A DNA stretch of 64,000 nucleotides. Source: Gibbula magus. Its lineage: Eukaryota > Mollusca > Gastropoda > Trochida > Trochidae. The notes below the pieces were generated by a model. That model was not told the origin of the DNA. It saw only the letters and a list, made by a program, of their open reading frames with translations, and made no database searches. The stretch covers positions 17,199,530 through 17,263,529 of the forward strand of contig OW388302.1 of assembly GCA_936450465.1 (NCBI GenBank). Direction: 5' to 3'. Below are positions 46,601 through 54,852 of this stretch, piece after piece. The translations under genes were made by a program, and so were the position numbers. The first letter of the stretch is position 1; each line of letters opens with the position of its first letter.

Positions 46601-48450
46601 CACAGCCAACTTCCAAACTCAAGGCATAACTCTTGCCAGTTTGCATTACTGGCTAATTTAACCCTGGCGGTATTTTCCTCGCTTTGTTGTGTCACGATAG
46701 TGAATCGCTGCACCAGAAATGCATTTCTAAACACAGATTTTTAAAGGAAATACTGCAAGGCTTAAATCAGCCAGTAATGGAGACTGGCAAGAGTTATGCC
46801 TTGCATTGGGAAGTTGGGTCACAGCAGGGTCACAAGCTTTTGTGAATATGCCTTGATATTTTAACTATGAACACTTTAAATTATTACATGATTTTTGTTC
46901 ACAATGAAAGGTCATCATTGATTATGTGACCTTGAAGGTCAATGTCAAAGGTCAAGGCCATGAGATATTGGTTAAGGCCATGTTAACCCTTTGATCCAAT
47001 TGATCCAATCAGAAATAGGTTTTAAGAACAAGATCTCAGTGATGATTCAACTTGATGATGAAAAACTTTTTGTTAAGAAATTTTATCATATTATTGTTGC
47101 TGTGGAGAAGGCGGAACAGGGAAAGGCGACACCCTAAGTTTCGGGGCTGCTCTGCTTTTGCGGTGTCCCGCAAACGCTAATTTAGTTTTAATTTAGGTCT
47201 CACCAGATCCACCAATACACGTTTTTACCTCCGACCCATGTTTTGCTAGTTCCAGCCGATGCCTGCAGGTTTCACTGCAATGCATAGCCACTATGGCATT
47301 ACAGATTTTTCCCCTGCAATAATACTAGCAGCCGCAATATAAGTGAAATACTTTTAAGCCGCTTTAAACTCCAACTCACCTCACATGCACTGTAGTTATG
47401 ACCTATTACACATTATCAACCCAAATTTGTCTTTTTGTCTGTTGTAAATAAGTTTCCAAAATAACATTTGACTAATTGATGCGCTCCAATCGCAGTGCAT
47501 TGTCCGGTTTTCCATTCAATTGACTATCACCAAAATGGTAATTTTATAATGTTTGGCATAATGGCCCCCATCAACTGAATCGATGCACCTTTTAGGCCAA
47601 TTTTAACCCTTTGATTGAATTTTGAAAGCAGAAATATATTTTAAGAACTTAAATTAATAATATTTTAATTATTCCCCCAGGGAATTCTTTTAACATGCTC
47701 ATTTTCAAGGTCAAAGGTTAAGGTCATGATATATGAAAATCACTCAAAACTCATTGTAAACACTTTTAATATAATAGATCTGAATGGTACTAGTTGTAAA
47801 TCCAATTTCTTGAGTTTCATCTTCAATTGTCTTTTGTGGTATACATATGTATCAAATTTGTCTATTTTACTGTGGCTGTTGTTGTGGAAAAGGCCGAACT
47901 TAAAAATATCACTCAGGTGTTTTTGCTCGTAAAAACAGATGCCTTCTTGGTGGCACGTGGTCCTGTGCATACCTCAGTTGACCGCTATCAGTGAAGTTCA
48001 GCAACAATGGGCGCGGCTCGCCACAAGGGTGGGTTACTCGCTACATTGTTAATAAACTGAGAGTTTGAAGGGTCATTCCCTGCCCCACACTGAGACATAC
48101 GTAAGTGTTCTGTTTTCTGATTGGCTGAAACAGATGGTCATCAAAAATGACCAAACGTTATGTTGACTGTGGGAAGCGTCACACAAGGTCGACATAACAA
48201 TCCAATGACCTGGAGCTAAAAATAGATCACCGCTGCGTTTCTTGTTCTATTAAGTTATTAAATAAAGTTTTTGTTTTCAATCAAAGTATATGTTGTAAAT
48301 TTACAAATAAAAAACTCTATGTGAAAAAAAAAAATTTAAAAAAAATAAGTATTGTATAATGATATTCAATTGATCTAATTGTGTATACCAATCTTATTAC
48401 AGCATGCAGCAACTTCAGATGTCACAACTGATAATGTTGGAGGAGAATAA
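39408..48450 (+). CDS. Unrecognised six-exon gene, ~204 residues
   Basis: Exons are 39408-39497 (ATG at 39428), 39836-39928, 40787-41116, 41814-41855, 41948-41979 and 48403-48450. Each is bounded by AG acceptors (TTTCCAG, CTTTCAG, CCACAG, GTTTCAG, ATTACAG) and GT donors. Joins are in frame: phase 1 four times, then phase 0. The frame is open 5' of the ATG to the acceptor at 39407, so an upstream coding exon (34197 fits) is possible. Exons 1-2 give a Gly/Asn/Gln/Val-rich segment (HGQQTFVYGNYYNV, KTGKNIKITG). Exon 3 (110 residues) alternates charged helix-like and beta-like stretches (ENDKIFTEMSQNIEKLL, EGSVIVTLTVETSF, TTFYVNVERFITLSKEE). No signal peptide or membrane segment is seen. I do not know the family. 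The small phase-1 exons recall shuffled animal immune or death-adaptor genes, which is only a guess. The last exon is the least certain (6.4 kb intron). Confidence 0.55.
40617..40650. repeat. (TA)n microsatellite
   Basis: About 16 TA units in intron 2 of the six-exon gene. Confidence 0.95.
42055..42310. repeat. Cluster of CTATATCGCTACC-like motifs
   Basis: CTATATCGCTACC (42061 and 42300), CTATAGCGCTACCG (about 42090), the inverse CGGTAGCGCTA (about 42230) and CTATAGCGCGACC (about 42264) occur within 250 bp in both orientations. It may be a foldback MITE with degenerate ends. No target duplication was resolved. Confidence 0.5.
42463..42587 (+). CDS. Candidate first coding exon of another or alternative transcript
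   Basis: A CpG-rich stretch (42310-42420, with CGCGCGCATGCG) precedes an ATG at 42463. The ORF is acidic and hydrophilic (MGDYSERSNAHGEPEQHGE, then TNADDWTCSDRLFISQ). It reaches overlapping donors CAA|GTAAGG (42583, phase 0) and AAG|GTAAAT (42588, phase 2). It lies in the last intron of the six-exon gene on the same strand. With the first donor it could splice in frame to the exon at 48403, making it an alternative first exon. A separate gene with exons beyond those seen is equally possible. Confidence 0.35.
42600..43624. other. AT-rich intronic sequence, nothing recognised
   Basis: No repeats or ORFs that I can support. Confidence 0.5.
43633..43985. mobile_element. hAT-type MITE
   Basis: It is 353 bp with ends TAGGGCTGGGACGGGTA and TACCCGTCCAAGCCCTA and a perfect 8-bp duplication GATGAAAT (43625-43632, 43986-43993). 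The TAGGGCTGGG end and 8-bp duplication are typical of hAT elements. It has no transposase. Confidence 0.9.
44964..45522. mobile_element. MULE-like non-autonomous transposon, 92-bp TIRs, 9-bp duplication
   Basis: Terminal inverted repeats of 92 bp (44964-45055, 45431-45522) start CATCCTCGATAATCC and differ at only a few positions. The target duplication CCTTGGCCT is perfect (44955-44963, 45523-45531). The host sequence is a family 1 core unit whose empty form (ACTCCTTGGCCAATGGGG) is visible in neighbours, which confirms the insertion. Each TIR has a subterminal hairpin (CCAGCGCT with AGCGCTGG). Long TIRs and a 9-bp duplication are the Mutator signature. The interior carries the ORF described next. 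Confidence 0.88.
45181..45420 (-). CDS. ORF inside the MULE-like element, possible captured first exon
   Basis: An ATG at 45420 sits about 10 bases inside the right TIR. The 79-codon frame has a Thr/Asn/Ser-rich start and a helix-like end (NLTETQKKVLRSLYEKKG). It finishes at GGTGGAG|GTAAATGA, where the stop overlaps a consensus splice donor, so it may be an exon rather than a whole gene. It has more CpG than the surrounding DNA. It could be a captured host exon (as in Pack-MULEs) or the first exon of a lost transposase. I do not recognise it. Confidence 0.35.
   Translation of the reverse strand: MLSNQKRNADTICVNSSTNQNASLPLFIETHIAATDSLDNDKVCNTFSVENLTETQKKVLRSLYEKKGVYIHVHQNGWR
46180..47110 (+). 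repeat. GGTCA-rich tandem repeat (family 3), copy 1
   Basis: Diverged repeated blocks contain TCAAAGGTCAAGGTCA (46200, 46347), GAAGGTCAAGGTCACGAG (46481) and GTCAAAGGTCAAGGCCATGA (about 46935), with shared spacers (ATTATGTGACCTTGA, TTCACAATGAAA). The end, TTGCTGTGGAGAAGGC, is found again at 47872. It is interrupted by the 210-bp MITE at 46607-46816. Confidence 0.65.
46607..46816. mobile_element. Foldback MITE with 9-bp duplication, copy 1
   Basis: It is 210 bp with terminal arms of about 75 bp that pair (CAACTTCCAAACTCAAGGCA with TGCCTTGCATTGGGAAGTTG, and CAGTAATG/CATTACTG inside). The target duplication GGTCACAGC is perfect (46598-46606, 46817-46825). Copy 2 is at 49449-49671. The 9-bp duplication again suggests a Mutator-type transposase. 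Confidence 0.9.
47222..47392 (+). mobile_element. SINE, 3' part
   Basis: It matches the 3' half of the SINE at 27835 (AGTTCCAGCCGATGC, TGCATAGCCAC, AATACTAGCAGCCGC, tail CTCCAACTCACCTCAC). The tRNA-like head is absent. Confidence 0.8.
47640..47945 (+). repeat. GGTCA-rich repeat (family 3), copy 2
   Basis: It contains TTCAAGGTCAAAGGTTAAGG (47703) and ends TGGCTGTTGTTGTGGAAAAG, as copy 1 does. The ORFs at 47726-47970 are part of it. Confidence 0.55.
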
Positions 48451-48864
48451 TATGAGATGACTTTGAAAACAATGACAATGAAGATATCTCAAATGGAGGT
48501 AAACATTGTTACAAAGTTCTTTATATAACTAGATAAAATATCTTTCATTATTAGTATTTAAACCAAATATCAATAGTATTAGCTGGTCATTTTCATGCAA
48601 ATCTTCAAATTAAGGGATTTAACTTCTGTGAAGAATAAGGTAGGGGTATACATGAGTGCATTCTCTTCCAACAGAGGTTACACCATTCAGATTTTCAATT
48701 TTTACCTCTGTTTTAGATCTAGAAAGCCTGAATTCACTGGCAAAAATGGCGTGTCCTGATTGGTTGTGATTGAATACAGCTGCACAATCAGCGACGCCGG
48801 TTTAAAAGTGACATTTGCCAATGACATGTCAATGCTAAATGCTGTTAGATGAACATTTTCTTGT

Positions 48865-49000
48865 TATACCCCCGACCAACGGTAGGGGGTATATAGTAAT
48901 ACCAACGATTCTGTCTGTCCGTCCTTCTGTCCGTCCGTCCGTCCTTCCGTCCGAAGACAATTTTTTCCTGAAAATATGCTATTTGATTTTGTGAAAATTA
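48865..49000 (+). mobile_element. Family 2 tandem-core element, 5' head only
   Basis: The hairpin TATACCCCCGACC-AACGG-TAGGGGGTATA is followed by (CCGT)n-like CTGTCCGTCCTTC and a short body. The core and tail seen at 49934 are missing. Another head lies at 60011. Confidence 0.7.
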
Positions 49001-49448
49001 CAATTGATCATAACATGCTGAGTGATAAATAAAGAAGAACAAATCAGAGACAAATGCCAAAAATAGTTCCATCGGACATATCGAAAGACATATGCTAATT
49101 AGCAAGCCCCTTAAGAATCAAATGCCCACCTTTGTAGTCACGCAAGATGAGTTTTCATTGGGGAAGAAGCAGGAATACAGTCACAGTCAGGTCTGGACTT
49201 TCTACCATCATGATCATGATAATATTCCAGTTGTGAAAACAATAAAGCAATAGCAAATCTAGACCTTACTTTACCTGAGTCATGCATGATGTTACGTTGC
49301 ATTAAATACTTCCGGTCTTTTAAAGTTAACTTTAAAACCTGAATACGTACATATTTTCCAGATATTAAGCATGTTTATGCAACGTTGCATTAAATCCGCA
49401 TGAACTAAAATATCAGCAATATTAAGAAATTGCACCCAACCCGAAGAC

Positions 49449-49671
49449 CAACTTCCCAATGCAAGGCATAACTCTTGCCAGTCTCCATTACTGGCTGATT
49501 TAGGTCTTGCAGTATTTCCTTAAGAAATCTGTGCTTAGAAATCCAGGCCCACTATGCATTTCTGGTGCAGCGATTCACTATCTAGGCACAACAAAGCGAG
49601 GGAAATACCGCAAGGCTTAAATCAGCCAGTAATGCAGACTGGTAAGAGTTATGCCTTGCTTACGGAAGTTG
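49449..49671. mobile_element. Foldback MITE with 9-bp duplication, copy 2
   Basis: It is 223 bp with the same ends as 46607-46816 (CAACTTCC, GGAAGTTG) and a perfect 9-bp duplication CCCGAAGAC (49440-49448, 49672-49680). The 63-codon ORF overlapping it is not a gene. Confidence 0.9.
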
Positions 49672-49933
49672 CCCGAAGACCAAAAATGGCAGTCGCTATC
49701 GTTAATGTAACAACAATGCTTACACTGCATATTACAAACCGGTGAAGTTACAGATATTCCTTAATGGAGACTATCCAATCTTTGTTGTCAGTTAAGAGAA
49801 TACAGTATATGCAAGAGCTAAATGAAATCCTAGCTCAGCTGTTTTCTACAATCTTGCAATCCCATTTTGCACATCAGCAACTCTTTCTATTCGTGATATC
49901 CCTGAGTGACTTCGGCTGGCTCAACTATTTGAT

Positions 49934-50998
49934 TATACCCCCGCAACGAAGTAAGCGGGGGTATATAGCGGTCATTCCGTCCGTCCGTCCTTCCGTCCAG
50001 TCAATTTTCTCAAAAACTGTCAAAGGTACATCAACCAAACTTTGTACAGTTGTTAACCATGTTCTTCCGAATGCGCACAGACAATGTTTTGTCGTTTCCA
50101 TGGAAACGCCACTTTTTGGACTTTGTTTTATTGTGTTCAATGGGGACAAGTTTCCTCGGATACTGTTCGACCTAGGTGAATGAAATTTTGGTTGTGAGTA
50201 CTCATGACCATACTCTTTATCGAGTCCGAAAACCGGTTCCGAAATATTATTTTTAACGGAGTTATGGCCCTTGAATCTGAAATTTAACTTAGTACCAAAA
50301 GAACTGTGATATTTAATATGGAGGTAGTCCAGATGATACTCTTCATCGAGTTCGAAAACCAGTTCCGAAATATTATTTTTTACGGAGTTATGGCCCTTGA
50401 ATCCGAAATTTAACTTAGTACCAAAAGAACTTTGATGCTCCCAATGGGGACAAGTTTACTCGGAAACTATTTCATCTAGGTGAATGAAATTTGACATGTA
50501 GGTAGTCCAGATGATACTCTTCATCGAGTTCGAAAACCAGTTCCGAAATATTATTTTTTACGGAGTTATGGCTCTTGAATCCGTACTTTGTACCAAAAGA
50601 GCTGTGATGCTCCAATTGGGACAAGTTTTCTCGGCAACTATTACATCTAGGTGAATGAAATTTTACATGTAGGTAGTCCAGATGATACTCTTCTTTGAGT
50701 TTACAGTCCAGTTCCGAAATATTATTTTTTACGGAGATATGAAGCCCTTGAATCTGTAATTGAACTTGGTACAAATTACCAGTGTGATGCTCTAATGGGA
50801 CAAATTAAGTTACCTGAAAAATATTACATCTGGGTGAATGAAATTTTGTAATAACAAAGCCAGTTCCTAAAATTATTTGGACAATATTATGATGCTTGAA
50901 GCTTTTTTTTAAACATAGTAACCTTCACATCTATAATTCTCAATGGACGGATAGAGGATGACTGGGGTATGTGAGCCATGCTCACTTTTTTCTTGTTA
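49934..50998 (+). mobile_element. Family 2 tandem-core element, complete (pearl/CvA-like plan)
   Basis: The 5' hairpin (TATACCCCCGC then GCGGGGGTATATA) and CCGTCCGTCC tract lead to about five diverged core units of roughly 155-175 bp (GAATGAAATTTTG, AGTCCAGATGATACTCTTC, TTCCGAAATATTATTTTT, ACGGAGTTATGG). The fixed 3' end is CTCAATGGACGG, then GGGGTATGTGAGCCATGCTC and ACTTTTTTCTTG. Bivalve pearl elements such as CvA have the same plan: a structured 5' end, a core of ~160-bp tandem units and a short 3' end. They are thought to be non-autonomous helitron-like elements. Internal ORFs are repeat artefacts. Confidence 0.75.
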
Positions 50999-50999
50999 T

Positions 51000-52160
51000 T
51001 GACTGCAGGTATTTTTTGCACCGAAAGCTAATTTGAGTTTATATGTCCTCGTATGACCTAAAATAGCTTATTTGAATGCAAAAAGTGTGCACTTGTGCCT
51101 TTAAGGTAGCACTCTTCAGACTAAAGGGTTGAGGGGCTGTACATCCCTTATATACTAGCGGTGTTGGCGGTGGTAATATGACGTCATAGCGGGGTAGCCG
51201 TCATGGTTATTGCACGGCGCCAGAGCGATGTGATGACATCGCAGCTGTCGCTATGGCCGGAAATGTCTTCCCTATTTGAGGCATGCAAGAGTCAATTTTT
51301 TAAAAAGTGTAAATTTCAAGGAGAGAAATTCCGATTACTATTTGTTATTTATTCTTAAGTAATGTTACAAAATTTACACAAATGTGAAATATGCACGCTT
51401 GACCTTGCTTTATAAATATTCAGTTAACGATTAAAGTGATAATTGATTGTTATTATGTCAGTTTTGTTACCAATATTCTAAGACGAATTCTTTAAATTAA
51501 AAGAAATCACATTTTATTCACTATTCAAATTATATTATGAAATATGTATATAAATTGAGCAAGTTGCTTCAGAATAGGTAAATGTATAGGTATCCATGGG
51601 CTAAGAATGTTTACTCATTCAGTATTCTTATCTCATGATATAAAACAATTAATGTCAGTTTCACAAATTATAACCCAGCTACATATAATATCTTGGTGAA
51701 CGCGTTCCTAAAGAAAACACCTACCCCGTTAGAAACTCGTTCACTTTTTGTTGACACCACGTGTGGTTCAGTGGTTCTAATTTTGTTATTTGTCAATAAT
51801 TAGTCTCAATATTTCGCATATATGTCCATATATGGATGTTTCACAACATGGTAAAAAATATATGAGTATCTTTTATGGATTTTCTGAAAGCAAGGTAATA
51901 TCAAACACACGTAAGTTCCACATGCGAAATTCGACTCCTAAATTGTGATGTAACAGTCGATTGGGGGTATAATGACATTATCTTTTGTCTATGGATTCAC
52001 CAGTGTCTACCATTTTACAGCCTGAACATTTTTTCTCATAAATACCTCAAAACCGATTTATCCAACAAAAAATTACACCAAATGCACATTTGTAAACTGA
52101 CCTCTCGCAGAGAAATTCGTTCACTTCCGTTGAGTAACAATTTCCAGGAAAACCTGTTCC
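51000..52160. other. No recognised gene
   Basis: AT-rich, with a GC-richer island at 51150-51270 (GACGTCATAGCGGGG, GGCGCCAGAGCGATG) that lacks an ORF. Nothing assignable. Confidence 0.45.
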
Positions 52161-52169
52161 TACGGTGTG

Positions 52170-52245
52170 GGGATTCTCGGTAGATCAAGTGGCAAAGGCC
52201 CTGCTCGATTCATGGAGGTTCAGAGTTCGATTCCCACTTGCGTTA
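52170..52245 (+). other. tRNA-like sequence
   Basis: An A-box-like GATCAAGTGGCAAAGGCC and a canonical B-box GGTTCAGAGTTCGATTCCC are at tRNA-like spacing. The acceptor stem is not convincing. Likely a tRNA relic or SINE head. The GGCAAAGGC / AGAGTTCGA pattern resembles the minus-strand copy at 36186. Confidence 0.4.
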
Positions 52246-52463
52246 CTTGCAAAACTTTCATTTCTAATTTGATAAAAAAAAAATCTAAATATTACAAGTT
52301 CATTTTTTCCCGAGGTTGAATACTTCATAACTGACCATGGTGGTTATGGCATATAACCTGCAACTTAAACAGAAAATTTAACTTCCCAAGGGGTGTAACT
52401 TGTTCCTAAACTTTACACATGTAAGGCTGAATAAAAAAGTTAAATGTTTCTCGGGCACATTTT

Positions 52464-54190
52464 TAGCTCATCAGGTCTGAAAGGCCCGATGGGCTCATGG
52501 CATGGGCCGACATACAGCGTCCGTCCGCCAGTCCATCCGTAATCTTTTCGCTTTTTTTACTTCTTCAAGAGAGCAGAACTGATGTGTGCAGACTCCTTGG
52601 CTAATAGGGATTCGTAATTGTAGATTTGGTGACCTTGTGACCCCAAATAGGGTCACAACCTTAAAAACCTATTTTCATCTACTTCTCCAGTTCCAAAAGG
52701 TCTAGAGAGCTGAAATACTGTGTACAGACTGCTTGGCCAATGGGGATTCTAAATTGTAGATTTCGTGACAGTGCGACCCAATATAGATCACAGAGGTCAT
52801 GACCTGAAAACCTATTTTCATCTTCTTCTCAAGAACCACTGTACCTCGACGCATTGCATGGTGTCCTCTGTCCGGTCGGCCGTCCATCCGACCATTCGTA
52901 AACTTTTCTCGCTTTTTCTCCAGAAGCGATAACTCTAGAGAGCTGAAATTTTATGTGCAGACTCCTTGGCCAATGGGGATTATAAATTGTAGATTTTGTG
53001 ACCCCGTGACCCCAAATAAGGTCCCAGGGGTCACAACCTTAAAAACCTATTTTAATCTTCTTCTCCAGTTCTGAAAGGTTTGGAGAGCTGAAAAGTTATG
53101 TGCAGACTCCTTGGCCAATGGGATTCATCATCATCATCATCATCATCATCCGTTTTAGATTAACCAGGCCATGATTAATCCTCTAACACGGGTAAGGCCT
53201 GTCTGTCCGTCGAGATCGGAGTGTACCTCTCCAGACTGGGCGATCCTGTCGGTTGATCGAGTCCATACACAAGGCCTCACGATCGCGCGACACAAGTTCA
53301 TCCCATGTTAGCTTCGGTCTTCCTTTACTCCGTTGTGCAGGAACACTGAGTTCTCTGATCTGCGAGATACAGCTGGTGCTGTGCCGAGCCATCTCAACCT
53401 GCCAAGTTGCATCACACTGGCTATATCTTTTAACTTGAGCTGTTCCAGTAGGGTTTCAAAGTTCACATCGTCCTCGGGGTTGACACGGCAAATTCTTAAT
53501 TGTAGATTTCGTTACCCCATGGCCATGACCCCTAATAGGGTCACAGGGGTCACAACCTTAAAAACCAATATTTTCATCTTCTTCTCCAGTTCAAATATGT
53601 CTAGAGAGCTGAAAAGTTGTGTGCAGACTTCTTGGCTAATGGGGATTCTAAATTATAGATTTCGTGACCTCGTTACCCCAAATGGGGTGTCAGGGGTCAC
53701 AACCTTAAAAGCCTCTTTTAATCTTCTTCTTCAGTACCAAAATGTCTCGATAGCTAAATATTGTGTGCAGATTTCTTGACCAATAGGTTGTAGAACCTTT
53801 TTTTGACTTCTTTTCCAGTATGAAAAGCTCTAGAACAAGATGAGAACAATTTATTTCGTTTTTTTAAACAATACAGTTCCTGATGAGCTACAGAGCCCAT
53901 GGCTCTATTTTTATGAATCTGAATGTGACCATATCATTATGTCATTACATCTAACCTATTTTCATCTTCTCTTCCATTTCCAAAAGGTCTAGAGAGCTGA
54001 AATGTTGCGTGCAGACTCCTTGGCAATTGAGGATTCTAAATTTTAGATTTCGTGACCCCATGACCCCACATAGGGTCACAGGGATCATGAAACACCTATT
54101 GTCATCTTCTTCTCCAGTACCAAAAGGTTTAGAGAGCTGAAATGTTGTGTAGACAATTGATATTCTAAATTGTAGAACCTATTTTTAGCT
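52464..54190 (+). mobile_element. Tandem-core elements (family 1), at least two heads and many core units
   Basis: A head with hairpin CATCAGGTC/CCCGATG (52468-52492) starts the array, and a second head-like CGCATTGCATGG / TCGTAAACTTTTC lies at 52848-52915. About eight core units follow, at ~145-150-bp spacing where undisturbed (GCAGACTCCTTGGCC, GATTCTAAATTGTAG, CCCCAAAT, GGGTCACAGGGGTCAC). The tail motif GATGAGCTACAGAGCCCATG at 53883 lies within the run. The array is interrupted at 53122-53490 by a retrotransposon tail. Confidence 0.75.
53122..53490 (-). pseudogene. Non-LTR (RTE-like) retrotransposon 3' end, inserted in family 1 repeat
   Basis: On the minus strand one frame reads VMQLGRLRWLGT and an adjacent one reads KGRPKLTWDELVSRD and NRQDRPVWR. 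This is the conserved C-terminus (R-WxGH, GRPKxTW, DRxxWR) of many non-LTR reverse transcriptases. A frameshift near 53390 divides them. The 3' end is a (GAT)n tail, seen as CATCATCATC at 53126-53150, typical of RTE/CR1-group elements. It is 5'-truncated to about 370 bp. A short duplication (ATTC) is possible. Confidence 0.75.
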
Positions 54191-54394
54191 GGCATTGGCC
54201 GTTGTCAGGTGTCATCTGTTTATTTTTCACATTTTCAACTTCTCCTCCAGAACTGCTATACCCCCAAAGCTGAAATTTTCTTGGGAGGTACTTGCATCTA
54301 GGGGATCGTATTTTGTACATTTTATTCCGACCCCCGAACAATCGCTTATTAATGGACCCCTACATGACCTTTCTCACGATTAAGACAAAATGGT

Positions 54395-54842
54395 CAGTCT
54401 GATTAAAATCGACCTTGTTCCGAGGAATAAAATTTGCAAAATAATATATCTACCGGGATACGAACAGGTTCTGTGGATTCCTCACCTCAAGGTCTGAGAA
54501 CATCCCGTATAGGCGTGTGTTCCGAACTGGTTTAGCGCAGCCAAAGCTGAGTCAAATAGCTGACCAATCACATCATAGTATTTAAACGGTCGCTGTTTTG
54601 AAAGCATTCGGAACAGACAAAAGGATAGCTGTTTGGAGTTATCTGCCCCTAGTTTCTCGCACCGAAAGCATTTGTTGGGCATCTTTTGATTGGCTACCTG
54701 AATTGCGCTCGAACACGTGAGTCTAAGAACTGTTATCAGACGGTTTGGCGTGGAACCTACGACTGATATTAGTTCGTATCCCGGAAGATTCATTATTTTG
54801 CAATTTTTATTCCACGGAAACCCGTCGATTTTATTCAGACTG
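54395..54842. mobile_element. MITE with 10-bp target duplication, copy 2
   Basis: It is 448 bp with ends CAGTCTGATTAAAATCG and CGATTTTATTCAGACTG and a perfect 10-bp duplication ACAAAATGGT (54385-54394, 54843-54852). It is collinear with 35160-35612 throughout. The 103-codon minus ORF (54482-54793) is closed in the other copy, so it is not conserved. Confidence 0.92.
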
Positions 54843-54852
54843 ACAAAATGGT

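Noticed and set aside
50472..50774. 100-codon minus ORF with internal repeats
   Set aside because: Translation of family 2 tandem core units.
54482..54793. 103-codon minus ORF in a MITE
   Set aside because: The equivalent frame is closed in the other copy (35160-35612), so it is not under selection.
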